From the NCBI GenBank assembly GCA_963701955.1, contig OY969694.1, positions 2,046,001 through 2,110,000 of the forward strand: DNA of 64,000 bases. The letters are read 5' to 3'. Shown here one piece after another: positions 1-9,103 of this stretch. The translations under genes were made by a program, and so were the position numbers. Source of the stretch: Bog-473 sp963701955. Lineage in GTDB: Bacteria > Actinomycetota > Acidimicrobiia > Acidimicrobiales > RAAP-2. Under the pieces are notes generated by a model. The model searched no databases. It worked only from the letters and a program-made list of their open reading frames with translations, and was not told the DNA's origin. Within the stretch, counting starts at the first letter, position 1; every line of letters starts with the position of its first letter.

Positions 1-546
1 TCCCGCCGCCGCTACGGGGATCGCCACGCGGGCGAAGCGGGAGAGCTCACCGTGGCCGAGGGTCGCCGCCACGTCGAGCAAGCCCGGGTCGACCGCGGAA
101 AACGCAGCCCTCGCCGTGACCACGAGGAACGGTGCCGCGACGAAGGTCTGGGCCAGCACGATGCCGGCCATGGAGTTCGTCAGGTTGCCGCCGAAGAACC
201 GCCCCACAGTGGTGTAGGGACCGACCAGGTAGATGAGCAGGATCCCGCTCATGACCGGCGGGAGAGCCAGCGGAAGCTGGACCACGACTCCGAGGACGCC
301 CACCAGACGCCGGCGGGACCGGGCGAGGACGTAGGCCAGCGGAATGCCGAGGAGGGCGATGATGGACAGTGAGATGGTGGAGCACACCGTCGAGACGTAG
401 AGCGCGCCGGCCAGCCCGGGCTCGCCGAAGCCTCGCTGGTTCGATCCGACGAAGCGGACGACGAACGCGACGAGGGGAACGGCCAGATAGAGGCCGAGGA
501 GGGCCCCGAGCCACAGCAGTGGCCCGAGGCGCCAGAACCCCCTCAC
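1..546 (-). CDS. modB: Molybdate/tungstate ABC transporter permease (partial)
   Basis: Inner-membrane permease that would pass molybdate or tungstate delivered by the binding protein encoded just upstream. Reading leftward from a GTG at 546 gives 182 uninterrupted codons that run off the window edge, so the C-terminus is missing. The product begins with a hydrophobic segment (WRLGPLLWLGALLGLYLAV) and later shows further membrane segments such as STISLSIIALLGIPLAYVLA. The stretch DVAATLGHGELSRFARVAIP is the cytoplasmic EAA-type loop that docks on the ATPase. The GTG lies 7 bp after the stop of the binding-protein gene, as expected in a mod operon; the ATPase gene would lie outside. Family assignment is firm, choice of oxyanion is inferred from the neighbour. 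Confidence 0.85.
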   Translation of the reverse strand, partial: MRGFWRLGPLLWLGALLGLYLAVPLVAFVVRFVGSNQRGFGEPGLAGALYVSTVCSTISLSIIALLGIPLAYVLARSRRRLVGVLGVVVQLPLALPPVMSGILLIYLVGPYTTVGRFFGGNLTNSMAGIVLAQTFVAAPFLVVTARAAFSAVDPGLLDVAATLGHGELSRFARVAIPVAAAG

Positions 547-553
547 CGGCTCA

Positions 554-1447
554 TCAGCCCGGGACGGCCCCCTTCACACTGGCAGGGACCGTGCCCGTGA
601 CCTTGGGTGGGGCGATCGGCGTGATCCCGTCGGTGGCCAGGATCGTCCGGCCCTTCTTGCTCAACAAGAAGGCCGTGAACGACCGCGCCGCAGCCAGATG
701 GGGCGCCCGGTTCACGACGGTCACCGTATAGGTCGCCGTGAGGGTCTTGATGCCCCGCAGGGGGATCGTCTTCAGGTGGGCAGCACTCGCCTCGACCCCG
801 TAGAAGAAGCCCGCGTCGAGCTGGCCGGCCTGGAGTTCCCCGACCAGGGTCTGCTCGGGAAACTCTCCGGTCGTGGAGCTGGCGATCGTGGCCAACGCAG
901 GCTGCCTGTACTTCCCGGCCGCCTCGGTGAGCGCCGTGACGGCGAGGACGCCCTTGGGATCGGTGGCAGGGTCGGTGCGCCCGAGTAGGAACCCTGACTG
1001 GGCGACCACCTGGTACCAGGGCTTGGTCCTCAACTGCCGGGCAAAGGAACCGTTCGGGTTGTAACCGAGCAGCAGGGGCGAGTTGCCGAACGACGCGTAC
1101 CACGAGACCCAGTTGCCGTTGGCCTGGCCCATCAGGGTGGCATTGACCGCAGGGGCCGCGCTGATGAACACGTCGGCCTGCTGCGTCCCGGCCTTGATGT
1201 CGGCAGCCAGGTCCTTCGATCCGGCCGAGACGCCGTTCACGGTGTAGCCCGTCGCCTCCTGAAAGGCCGGTGCCAGGTCCTTCTGCACGACCGTGACCAG
1301 CGACCCCGCGTAGAGGACGTCCACCGGCCCGCTGCCCTTGGGGGCGGCCGCGGCGGGAGCGCTCCCCAGCACTGCCCCGAGACCCCCCAGAAGGGCGAGA
1401 GAGCCGAGGAGGGGCGGCGTTCGAGACATGGAGGGTCGCATCGACAT
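554..1447 (-). CDS. modA: Molybdate/tungstate ABC transporter substrate-binding protein
   Basis: Periplasmic-type solute-binding protein of 297 residues, first gene of the mod operon that continues into the permease. The N-terminus has a hydrophobic signal segment (LLGSLALLGGLGAVLG) ending near an AAAA stretch, consistent with secretion. The mature protein starts with VDVLYAGSL (about residues 42-50), followed by GSKDLAADIKAG and ADVFISAAP. These are the oxyanion-binding strands typical of the ModA/WtpA family; the LYAGSL form is most like WtpA/TupA-type tungstate or molybdate binders. Three ATGs compete for the start (1447, 1441, 1429) and none has a clear ribosome-binding site; 1429 gives the tidiest signal peptide. 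Substrate preference cannot be settled by reading. Confidence 0.88.
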   Translation of the reverse strand: MSMRPSMSRTPPLLGSLALLGGLGAVLGSAPAAAAPKGSGPVDVLYAGSLVTVVQKDLAPAFQEATGYTVNGVSAGSKDLAADIKAGTQQADVFISAAPAVNATLMGQANGNWVSWYASFGNSPLLLGYNPNGSFARQLRTKPWYQVVAQSGFLLGRTDPATDPKGVLAVTALTEAAGKYRQPALATIASSTTGEFPEQTLVGELQAGQLDAGFFYGVEASAAHLKTIPLRGIKTLTATYTVTVVNRAPHLAAARSFTAFLLSKKGRTILATDGITPIAPPKVTGTVPASVKGAVPG

Positions 1448-1582
1448 GACCGTTACCGTAGCGCAAGTGCATGTTAGAAGCAGAGAAATCCTCAGTTTTG
1501 CTGGAACTGCTCCCAGAAAACCCCCGCATCTGCTTCATATGGAGTACCCCTTCATCTGGCGGTCCCCGCCCCGAAGGAGCGA

Positions 1583-2458
1583 TCAGCGCCCGGCCGCGAT
1601 GGCCTCGGCTCGGCGGACCAGGCCCGGCGCATCCAGCGCGGCGGCCACCCGGACGAAGTCGCTGGTCGGTCCGCGCCAGCGCAGCTCCTCGACGGTCTTC
1701 AGCAGGGAGCGGTCAACCGTCAAGGTGGCCAGGCGCTTGAAGAGGTCCGCTTCGTCCCGGCGCTCGCGCAGGGTCGCGGCCAGCTTGGCGGCTCCTCGGA
1801 CGGTGAGCTGCCAGTCCTCGGGGTCGGACGGGATGGCCTCGAGGTGGATGAAGCGAGCCAGCACGGCGGCCGCCGACTTGGCCCCCCAGCCGGGCAGGCC
1901 GGGAAAGCCGTCCGCGCTGTCGCCGACCAGCGCGAGATAGTCGGCGATGGACTCGGGACCCACCCCGAACTTGGCCCTGACCCCGCTCTCGTCGATCAGC
2001 GCGTCCTTACGCCGGTCGAGCTGCACGACGCGGCTCCCCCGGACGCACTGACCAAGGTCCTTGTCGGGCGTGCAGATCACCACCTGCTCGACCGTGGGAT
2101 CGTCGACGGCCACCGCGGCGGCACTGGCCAGTGCGTCGTCCGCCTCGAGTTCCACCATGGCCCATACGCCCACGCCCAGGGCGCCCAGCGCCTCCTCGAG
2201 CGGACCGGCCTGCGACCACAGGTCGGGGTCGATGCCCTCTCCGGTCTTGTACCCGGGCCACAGGTCGTTACGGAAGGACTCGATCACGTGATCCGTCGCC
2301 ACCCCGACGTGCGTGGCGCCGTCGGCGAGCAGCTGGAGCACCGAGGACACCACGCCGCGGACCGCCGCCACGTGCTCACCCGCCTGGTTGCGGTGCGGCG
2401 GGGCGCCGTAGAAGTGCCGGAACAGCTCGTAGGTGCCGTCGACGAGGTGGACCTTCAT
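1583..2458 (-). CDS. 5'-3' exonuclease, FEN/PIN-like (stand-alone Pol I exonuclease domain)
   Basis: Metal-dependent 5' nuclease of the family found as the N-terminal domain of DNA polymerase I, here 291 residues without a polymerase. Seen: the start MKVHLVDGTYELFRHFYG with the first acidic ligand, ELEADDALASAA, CTPDKDLGQCV, and the helix-hairpin-helix region GDSADGFPGLPGWGAKSA. These supply the carboxylates and DNA-binding loop of the family. The ATG at 2458 was preferred over longer forms because family proteins begin a few residues before the first Asp. It is divergent from the exporter gene at 2611. A role in flap removal or repair is inferred from the family. Confidence 0.85.
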   Translation of the reverse strand: MKVHLVDGTYELFRHFYGAPPHRNQAGEHVAAVRGVVSSVLQLLADGATHVGVATDHVIESFRNDLWPGYKTGEGIDPDLWSQAGPLEEALGALGVGVWAMVELEADDALASAAAVAVDDPTVEQVVICTPDKDLGQCVRGSRVVQLDRRKDALIDESGVRAKFGVGPESIADYLALVGDSADGFPGLPGWGAKSAAAVLARFIHLEAIPSDPEDWQLTVRGAAKLAATLRERRDEADLFKRLATLTVDRSLLKTVEELRWRGPTSDFVRVAAALDAPGLVRRAEAIAAGR

Positions 2459-2610
2459 GCCTGTCGAACCCTCATGATGGGCCCGAGTCTGCCATCGTCG
2501 GATCATCGACATTCCCCGAACAGCGGCCGTTGGGGCCGGGATCCGGCGAGTTCCCCGTAGGCTGCGACAGGTCCGGATTCCCACCGGAGGGTCGCGGCAC
2601 GAGGGGGTCC

Positions 2611-4113
2611 ATGTCCGAACAGGCGAGTGCGATGACCGTGGAGTTCCCGAACGGTCGCGTCGTGGCCGCCTGGCTCGTCGTCGCCGTCGTGTGCATCGGG
2701 CAGTTCATGGTCGTCCTCGACGTCTCAATCGTGAATCTGGCGCTCCCGTCCATTCAGAACGAGCTTCACTTCGGGGCTTCGGGTCTGCAGTGGGTCATCA
2801 ACGCCTACACCCTGACCTTCGCCGGTTTCCTCCTCCTGGGGGGACGGGCGGCCGACCTCTACGGCCGGCGCCGGGTGTTCATGACCGGCCTGACCGTCTT
2901 CACGCTGGGAAGCCTCCTGTGCGCGACCGCCCAGAACGAGGCCTGGCTGATCGGCGCCCGGGCCTTGCAGGGATTCGGCGGGGCCATCCTGGCCCCGGCC
3001 TCACTCACCGTGCTGACCTCCACGTTCACCGAGGGCACCGCTCGCGCCCGGGCCCTGGGCATCTGGAGCGCCGTTGCCGCGGCGGGCGCGACGACGGGCG
3101 CGCTCGTCGGGGGGATCCTGATCGAGCTCTCGGGCTGGCGCTGGATCTTCTTCGTCAACGTGCCCGTGGGCGTCCTCGCGCTGGTCGCCGCTCAGCGCTA
3201 CGTCCCCGAATCGCGAGCGGACGCGGCCCACCGGAGCCTCGATCTGGCCGGTGCGATCACGGTGACCGCCGGGTTGACGGCGCTCGTCTACGCCGTGGTG
3301 CGGACCGAGACATATGCATGGCTCTCGATCCAGGTCCTGGTGCCCCTCGTATGTGCCGTCATCCTCCTGGCCACCTTCGTCTTCCTGCAGGCCCGGGTCT
3401 CGAAAGCCCCGCTGGTGCCCCTGCGCATCTTCCGTTCCCGATCGGTGGCGGGGGCCAACGTCATCATGTTCCTGCTCTTCGCCTCACTCTTCGCGTCGGG
3501 GTACTTCGGGTCCCTTTACGCGCAGCGGGTCCTCGGCTACAGCCCTCTGTTGACCGGGGTGGCTTTCATTCCCCAGGCACTCTTCATCGCGGTGGTGGCC
3601 CAGGTCTCCGCCCGATTGGTGCCGCGGTTCGGCCCTCGTCCCCTCATCGCCATAGGCACCGTCCTCGCCGGGACAGGCCTCATCTGGCTGTCGGGGATCA
3701 CGCCGTCCAGCACGTACTTCGCCGACCTGTTCGTGCCCTTCGTGCTCATGGGCGTGGGCATGGGCCTGGCCATGATGCCGGTCGCCGTGGCCGGAACCGC
3801 CGGGGTGAACCCGCAAGAGGCCGGACTGGCCTCGGGTCTGTTGAACACCTCGCGGACGGTTGGGGCTTCCATCGGCTTGGCCGCGCTGACCACCATCGCG
3901 GCGACACGCACGACGGACGCGCTGGGTGGTTCGCCCGCGATCGGGGCCCACGGAGCGGCCGCCCTCACCGACGGTTTCGCCCTTGCCCTGGGGATCTCCG
4001 GAGGGTTGCTCATGGTGACGGCCGTCGTGGCTCTGGTGACGATCCCTTCGCGGCGCGAGCTACGCGACCCCGAACCCGTGGCCGAACCCGCCCTCGCCCT
4101 CGAGGAGGCCTGA
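2611..4113 (+). CDS. MFS transporter, DHA2 (EmrB/QacA, 14-TMS) family
   Basis: Proton-coupled multidrug-type exporter of 500 residues in the cytoplasmic membrane. The first membrane segment carries the family motif region FMVVLDVSIVNLALPSIQ, followed by GGRAADLYGRRRVF (MFS motif A) and GWRWIFFVNVPVG (motif typical of the DHA2 group). About 14 hydrophobic segments are visible along the protein. ATG 2611 is chosen because GAGGGGG lies just upstream (2601-2607). No regulator gene adjoins it and the substrate cannot be guessed. A second, separate DHA2 exporter lies at 10213-11817. Confidence 0.88.
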   Translation: MSEQASAMTVEFPNGRVVAAWLVVAVVCIGQFMVVLDVSIVNLALPSIQNELHFGASGLQWVINAYTLTFAGFLLLGGRAADLYGRRRVFMTGLTVFTLGSLLCATAQNEAWLIGARALQGFGGAILAPASLTVLTSTFTEGTARARALGIWSAVAAAGATTGALVGGILIELSGWRWIFFVNVPVGVLALVAAQRYVPESRADAAHRSLDLAGAITVTAGLTALVYAVVRTETYAWLSIQVLVPLVCAVILLATFVFLQARVSKAPLVPLRIFRSRSVAGANVIMFLLFASLFASGYFGSLYAQRVLGYSPLLTGVAFIPQALFIAVVAQVSARLVPRFGPRPLIAIGTVLAGTGLIWLSGITPSSTYFADLFVPFVLMGVGMGLAMMPVAVAGTAGVNPQEAGLASGLLNTSRTVGASIGLAALTTIAATRTTDALGGSPAIGAHGAAALTDGFALALGISGGLLMVTAVVALVTIPSRRELRDPEPVAEPALALEEA

Positions 4114-4147
4114 GTCGCGAACGCGCCCTCGGCCTGCCGATCCTGGC

Positions 4148-4654
4148 TCACGTCGTCGCTGTGCCGTCGCCGCGAACGGTCCTTCCGTTGATGGCGGCGA
4201 CGATGATCTCGACGGCATCGTGCAGCCCGCCCTCGGTGTGAACGTCGAGCAACGAGATGGCGTGCTCGATCTTGGTGCGGGCGTCCTCGACATCCTCGAA
4301 TGTCTTGGCGGCCCGGGCGTCGGACGCCCGTGCCTGGATGTTCTGCCCCACGATGATGATGGGCAACAGCACCAACTGGAGGAAGCTCGAGCTGATCCAG
4401 AGGATGAGCAGCTGCGTCGAGTGGATGTTGTCGGGCAGCGAGATCAGGGCAACGGCGCCGAAGACGTACGCGCACCACATGGTGCCGACGAGCACGGTGA
4501 TTCTCAGGCCGAACTTCGCGTTGAAGCGCTGCGCCATCGTGTTCGTCTTCACGAAATGGTGGGTGTGCGCAAAGACGGGTGTGCCGTCTTTGGTGTAGCC
4601 GTGTCGGGGAACGGGTTCCCCGACACTCCGGGGCGCGTCGACGGTCGTGGCCAT
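4148..4654 (-). CDS. Two-TM integral membrane protein, unknown function
   Basis: Hypothetical membrane protein of 168 residues. A soluble His-containing N-terminus (GTPVFAHTHHF) is followed by two hydrophobic segments: VLVGTMWCAYVFGAVALI at about 55-72 and a second at about 84-104 ending in LLPIIIVGQNIQARASDARA. The tail, rich in acidic and basic residues (KTFEDVEDARTKIEHA), looks helical and cytoplasmic. The LPIIIVGQNIQA stretch recalls proteins grouped with DUF1003-type membrane proteins, but that link is from memory and weak. The gene stands alone between the convergent exporter and pheA. No function is claimed. Confidence 0.65.
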   Translation of the reverse strand: MATTVDAPRSVGEPVPRHGYTKDGTPVFAHTHHFVKTNTMAQRFNAKFGLRITVLVGTMWCAYVFGAVALISLPDNIHSTQLLILWISSSFLQLVLLPIIIVGQNIQARASDARAAKTFEDVEDARTKIEHAISLLDVHTEGGLHDAVEIIVAAINGRTVRGDGTATT

Positions 4655-4744
4655 GCCAATCCTCCTGTGTCAGGTGCCGCCCGGAGTCTCACAGGGTCGG
4701 GCAGGGTCGTTGCCCCATCGCCCCGTCGGTGCCACGACCAAAGG

Positions 4745-5677
4745 TCAGCCGATGGCCCGGCGTAGCTCCTGCAGCCAGTCGTCTGCGGCCCGCCACGCGG
4801 CATCGGCCTGGCGCCTCTGCGCGGGACCGTGCTTCCCGGCCGCGGGGTAGGAGCCGAGGAACTTGACCCCGGCCAAATCGGCGTGCAGGTCCCGAAGGCA
4901 GTCGGCCACGACCTCGTCGCCCACGTGGCCCGAGAGGTCGATCACGAAGCAGTAGTCACCCAGCCCGCGCTTGGTCGGGCGTGACTCAAGCTTGGTCAGA
5001 TTGATGTTGCGCGCGGCGAACTGGCCGACGATGCCGTGCAGGCTGCCCGGATGGTCAGCCCGCTGGAAGCACACGATGGAGGTCTTGTCGTGCCCTGTCG
5101 CTCGGGGCACCTTCGAGCGGGCCAACAGGAGGAACCGGGTCTGGTTCTCGGGGTGATCCTCGACATCCTCGGCCACGACGACGAGCCCATAGCGCTCGGC
5201 GGCCAGGCGTGGAGCGATGGCGGCCTGATCGGACCCTCCCGACTCGCCGAGCTGGCGGGCGGCGTCCGCCGTCGAGTTGGTCACCCGCTGCTCGGCCTCC
5301 GGGAGCTCGCGGGCCAAGAACTTGTAGCACTGGGCCAGCGCGTGGGGGTACGAGGCCACCGAGGCGATGTCCCCCAGGTCGGTGCCGGGTCGAGCCATGA
5401 GGTGGAGGTGGATGTCCATGACCACCTCGCGCTGGATGTGGAGGTCGACGTCGTGGATCAGCCCGTCCACCGTCTCGCTCACCGTCCCTTCGATGGCGTT
5501 CTCAATGGGAACGAATCCCAGCTCGAACGACCCGTCCGCGACGGCTTCGAGCACGGCGGTGATGGAGTTCAGCGGGACCAGATCTGCCCCGGCCAGGTCG
5601 TCCTGGGTGAGCAGCGCCTCGTGGGTGAAGGTCGCCTCGGGTCCGAGATAGGCCACGCGGGACGCAGGGGGGTTCAC
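4745..5677 (-). CDS. pheA: Prephenate dehydratase
   Basis: Converts prephenate to phenylpyruvate in phenylalanine synthesis. The 310-residue protein has the periplasmic-binding-like catalytic domain first (YLGPEATFTHEALL at about 9-22, ENAIEGTV, RFLLLARS), then an ACT regulatory domain (about 195-285) with the phenylalanine-binding ESRP motif in LTKLESRPTKRGLGDY. This monofunctional layout without a chorismate mutase domain is usual in actinobacteria. The C-terminal 25 residues, rich in Ala and Arg, extend beyond the ACT domain. It is divergent from larB with only 23 bp between starts, so the two promoters must overlap or lie within the genes. Confidence 0.93.
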   Translation of the reverse strand: MNPPASRVAYLGPEATFTHEALLTQDDLAGADLVPLNSITAVLEAVADGSFELGFVPIENAIEGTVSETVDGLIHDVDLHIQREVVMDIHLHLMARPGTDLGDIASVASYPHALAQCYKFLARELPEAEQRVTNSTADAARQLGESGGSDQAAIAPRLAAERYGLVVVAEDVEDHPENQTRFLLLARSKVPRATGHDKTSIVCFQRADHPGSLHGIVGQFAARNINLTKLESRPTKRGLGDYCFVIDLSGHVGDEVVADCLRDLHADLAGVKFLGSYPAAGKHGPAQRRQADAAWRAADDWLQELRRAIG

Positions 5678-5700
5678 AGACGGGCAGGATAGAGCAGGTC

Positions 5701-6462
5701 ATGGACGCTTCTTCGCTTCAGGCGCTGGTCGAACAGGTGGCGACGGGCCGCTGCTCCCCCGACGAGGCGGTCCGTCGCCTTCGGCGCCTGCCCTACACCG
5801 ACCTCGGCTTCGCCCGGGTCGACCACCATCGCGATCTGCGCCAGGGGCTGCCCGAGGCGATCTACGGACCGGGCAAGGCCCCCGAGCACTGCGCGGCAGT
5901 GGTCGGCGAGCTCCTCACCAACGGTCACGGACCGGTGGTGCTCACGCGGGCGAACGAAGCCCAGGTCAAGGCCACGTTGGCTGCGGCCGACGAGGTCGGG
6001 TACCAACCCCACACGGTGGCCGACAGCGGAGACTTCAGCACCGTCACCTTCCGCCCCGCGCCGCCGCGCTCGGGGGCGGTCGTCGTCCTCACGGCGGGGA
6101 CGGCCGACCTTCCGGTGGCCGCCGAATGCACGGCCGTGCTCAGCTCACTGGGCTTCGCCGCGACGGTGCTGGCCGACTGCGGTGTGGCGGGGTTGCACCG
6201 GCTCCTGGTCGAGGTCGACACCCTGGCCGCGGCCGACGCCGTCGTGGTGATCGCCGGCATGGAGGGTGCCCTGGCCAGCGTGGTCGGTGGGCTCACCCCC
6301 GCCCCGGTCGTGGCCGTGCCCACCAGCACCGGCTACGGCGCCGCGCTCGAAGGGGTGACCGCCCTGCTCGCCATGTTGTCCTCCTGCTCGTCGGGCATCA
6401 CCGTGGTGGGGATCGACAACGGTTACGGCGCCGCCTGCGCGATCGCCCGGCTGCTGCCGTGA
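5701..6462 (+). CDS. larB: Nickel pincer cofactor biosynthesis protein LarB
   Basis: LarB carboxylates and hydrolyses nicotinic acid adenine dinucleotide to give pyridinium-3,5-biscarboxylate mononucleotide, first step to the nickel-pincer nucleotide cofactor of lactate racemase and relatives. The 253-residue protein has the short N-terminal helical part (LRRLPYTDLGFARVDHHRD) and a PurE-like C-terminal domain (VVLTAGTADLPVAAEC, CGVAGLHRL, VIAGMEGALASVVGGL, PTSTGYGA). Length and motifs match the family. larC follows with a 4-base overlap. larE lies 7 kb away on the other strand, so the pathway is split but complete in this window. No LarA-type enzyme is seen here. Confidence 0.93.
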   Translation: MDASSLQALVEQVATGRCSPDEAVRRLRRLPYTDLGFARVDHHRDLRQGLPEAIYGPGKAPEHCAAVVGELLTNGHGPVVLTRANEAQVKATLAAADEVGYQPHTVADSGDFSTVTFRPAPPRSGAVVVLTAGTADLPVAAECTAVLSSLGFAATVLADCGVAGLHRLLVEVDTLAAADAVVVIAGMEGALASVVGGLTPAPVVAVPTSTGYGAALEGVTALLAMLSSCSSGITVVGIDNGYGAACAIARLLP

Positions 6463-7715
6463 ACCGTCGTGCTGACGGGGTGGGGGCGCAGGCCGGGTCG
6501 ATGGTGGTCTGGTTCCACTGCTTCGCCGGCATCGCCGGCGACATGGCGCTCGGATCGCTGGTCGACGCCGGGGCGGACCCCGGCGAGATCCGCGCCCTGC
6601 TCGGCCGACTCGGCGTCGGTGGGTGGGACCTGCAATTCGAAGAGGGCCTGCGCGGCGGCGTGGCCTGCACCCGGGCCGTGGTCGAGGCCAGGGAGACCGG
6701 CGGGGCGACCCGGACCTATGCCGCCATCGAAGCGCTCGTCCGTGCCGCCGCGCTGCCGACGCGCGTCGAATCCCGCTCGCTGGCCGTCTTCGGCGCGCTG
6801 GCCTCGGTGGAAGCGGCGCTGCACCGCACCACGGTGAGCGACGTCCACTTCCACGAGGTCGGGGGGCATGACGCGCTCGTCGACGTGGTGGGGACCGCCG
6901 CCGCGCTCGAGGTGCTCGGCGTCGACGAGGTGTGCGCCTCTGCGGTGGCCACCGGGACGGGCATGGTGCGCAGCGCGCACGGGCCGCTGCCCAACCCGGC
7001 GCCGGCCACCGTCCGGCTGCTCGAAGGAATTCCGACCTACGGGCGCGACGTGCCCGTAGAGCTGACCACGCCGACGGGCGCCGCGCTCCTCGCCGCTCTG
7101 TCCTGCGCGTTCGGTCCGCTGCCGCCCGTGGAGGTCCACGCCTCGGGCTTCGGAGGCGGCGCCGCTGAACTCGACGACCTGCCCAACTGCACCCAGGTCG
7201 TGCTGGGACGGCGCACGGACGCGCCGTCGGTGGGCCGGGGTCAACCTGCGGTCGTGCTCGAGACCAACCTCGACGACGTCACCGGTGAACAGCTCGGCCA
7301 CGCCGTGGCCGTCGCCCTCGACGCCGGCGCGCTCGACGCCTGGGTGAGCCCGGTGGTCATGAAGAAGGGTCGACCGGGGCACGTGCTCCACGTGCTCAGC
7401 GATGCCGCTCAGGCGGAGGTCCTACGGCGCGAGATCGAACGGGCCACCGGGACCATGGGGGTGCGGAGCGTGGCCGTGGAACGCTGGCCCCAGGCGCGGC
7501 GTCTCGACCAGATCGTGGTCGACGGCATGACGGTGCGTATGAAGGTGACGGGCCGGCGGGCCAAGCCCGAATTCGACGACGTGGCCGCGTTGTCGGCCAA
7601 GACCGGGCTGGCGCCTCACGAGGCGGCGAGCAGGGCCGAGGAGGCATGGCGTGCCACGGCCGGGGGGGCCGCCGGCGGTGACCGTGCCGCGGCTGCCGAG
7701 CGATCGTCAGGGTGA
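6459..7715 (+). CDS. larC: Nickel pincer cofactor biosynthesis protein LarC
   Basis: LarC inserts nickel into the dithiolated pincer nucleotide in a CTP-dependent reaction. The protein shows the family N-terminus FHCFAGIAGDMALGSLVDAG, then VHFHEVGGHDALVDVVG, ELTTPTGAALLAAL and the C-terminal domain motif ETNLDDVTGEQLGHA and MKKGRPGHVLHVL. The two halves, encoded as a programmed frameshift pair in Lactiplantibacillus, form one continuous frame here (418 residues). The GTG at 6459 overlaps the larB stop as GTGA; an ATG at 6501 sits closer to the conserved start and is an alternative. The last 30 residues are low-complexity Ala/Gly. Confidence 0.92.
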   Translation: MNRRADGVGAQAGSMVVWFHCFAGIAGDMALGSLVDAGADPGEIRALLGRLGVGGWDLQFEEGLRGGVACTRAVVEARETGGATRTYAAIEALVRAAALPTRVESRSLAVFGALASVEAALHRTTVSDVHFHEVGGHDALVDVVGTAAALEVLGVDEVCASAVATGTGMVRSAHGPLPNPAPATVRLLEGIPTYGRDVPVELTTPTGAALLAALSCAFGPLPPVEVHASGFGGGAAELDDLPNCTQVVLGRRTDAPSVGRGQPAVVLETNLDDVTGEQLGHAVAVALDAGALDAWVSPVVMKKGRPGHVLHVLSDAAQAEVLRREIERATGTMGVRSVAVERWPQARRLDQIVVDGMTVRMKVTGRRAKPEFDDVAALSAKTGLAPHEAASRAEEAWRATAGGAAGGDRAAAAERSSG

Positions 7716-7724
7716 CGGAGTGAG

Positions 7725-9101
7725 GTGGTGACGGGAAATCCCATGTTCCGCTACGACCCGGACATGACCGAGCTCATCGTGGCGGCCTGCCGCGACCGGC
7801 TCTCGATGGACCCGGTCTCCCTTGACTACGGCGGTCTGGTCCCGTCGCTGAATGCCGAGCTGGCCGGGCTGATGCAGCCCGGGGGCAACGACGCCGCGCA
7901 CGTGCTGGCGCTGTTCATCGACAAGCTGGCCACGGCGGTCGTCTCGTGCGACAGCCCCCGCTTCTTGTCCTTCATCCCCGCCGCGCCGACCAAGGCCTCG
8001 CTGCTCTTCGACATGTTCGTCTCGTGCTCGTCGCTCCACGGAACCTCGTGGCTGGAGGCCGCGGGCGTGGTGGTGGCCGAGAACCAGGCGCTTGGTGTCC
8101 TCGCTGCCCAGGCGGGCTTCCCGAGCGGAGCCGGCGGCTGCTTCGTGGCCGGTGGGTCGGCGGGCAACCTCTCGGCGCTCATGGTGGCCCGCGACACCGC
8201 GGCGCACCGGCGGCACGGGGAGGCACCCGACCGCCCCGCCGTCGCGCTCAGCGAGGACGCCCACTCCTCGGTGGGCAAGGCTCTCCACGTACTCGGAGTC
8301 GATGCCGTGACCGTGCCGTCACGGGATCACCGCCTCACCGGCGCCGCTCTGCGTGCGGTGCTCGACGACCACCCGCGTGGCGATGACGTCATCGGCGTGG
8401 TGGCCACCGCCGGGACGACCAATGCCGGCCTCGTCGACGAGCTCGACTCGGTGGCCGACGTCGCCGCCGAGCACGCGCTGTGGTTCCACATCGACGCCGC
8501 CTACGGTGGCGCCGCCGCGCTCTTCGCCCCGTCGGTGAGTCACCAATTCCGCGGCTTCGACCGGGCCGACTCGTTCATCGTCGACCCGCACAAGTGGCTC
8601 TTCGCCCCCTTCGACTGCGCCGCCCTCGTCTACCGCCAGCCCAACTTGGCCAAGGCGGTGCACACGCAGGACGCCCAGTACCTCGAGGTCCTCCACACCG
8701 AAAGACCCGAAGAATGGAACCCCAGCGACTACGCCTTCCACCTCACTCGACGGGCCCGGGGACTGCCCTTGTGGTTCTCACTGGCCGTGCACGGCCTGGA
8801 CGCGTATCGAGACGCCGTCGAGGCCGGCTTGGCCATCGCCCAGCATGCTGCCGAACGGATCCGCGCCGCGGCTCAGGTGGAGCTGGTGCGTGAGCCCGGG
8901 CTCTCCATCGTGCTCTTCCGGCGGCCCGGTTGGGAGCGACGCGACTACGACGACTGGTCGGCACGCCTGCTCCATGACCAGATCGGGTTCGTCACGCCCA
9001 CGACCTGGGAGGGGGAGGCGGTGGCCCGCTTCGCCTTCCTGCACCCGAACGCCACCGTCGAAATGGTCGACGAGATCCTCGACACCATGCGCACCGACTG
9101 A
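7725..9101 (+). CDS. PLP-dependent group II amino acid decarboxylase
   Basis: Fold-type I pyridoxal-phosphate enzyme of the aromatic-L-amino-acid/glutamate decarboxylase group, 458 residues. Seen: GGSAGNLSALMVARD (cofactor phosphate loop), VGVVATAGTTNAGLVDEL, WFHIDAAYGGAAALF with the pyridine-binding Asp, and SFIVDPHKWLFAPFDC with the Schiff-base lysine. The likely reaction is decarboxylation of an aromatic or related L-amino acid to an amine; the substrate is not readable. Start GTG 7725 is preferred because a GGAG precedes it; an in-frame ATG at 7743 is possible. It follows larC by 9 bp and may be cotranscribed, although no functional link is known. It is convergent with the amidase gene, 2 bp away. 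Confidence 0.88.
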   Translation: MVTGNPMFRYDPDMTELIVAACRDRLSMDPVSLDYGGLVPSLNAELAGLMQPGGNDAAHVLALFIDKLATAVVSCDSPRFLSFIPAAPTKASLLFDMFVSCSSLHGTSWLEAAGVVVAENQALGVLAAQAGFPSGAGGCFVAGGSAGNLSALMVARDTAAHRRHGEAPDRPAVALSEDAHSSVGKALHVLGVDAVTVPSRDHRLTGAALRAVLDDHPRGDDVIGVVATAGTTNAGLVDELDSVADVAAEHALWFHIDAAYGGAAALFAPSVSHQFRGFDRADSFIVDPHKWLFAPFDCAALVYRQPNLAKAVHTQDAQYLEVLHTERPEEWNPSDYAFHLTRRARGLPLWFSLAVHGLDAYRDAVEAGLAIAQHAAERIRAAAQVELVREPGLSIVLFRRPGWERRDYDDWSARLLHDQIGFVTPTTWEGEAVARFAFLHPNATVEMVDEILDTMRTD

Positions 9102-9103
9102 AC

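Noticed and set aside
2131..2610. N-terminal extension of the exporter gene
   Set aside because: The extra 160 codons are antisense to the exonuclease, Arg/Pro-rich, and a strong GAGGGGG precedes ATG 2611.
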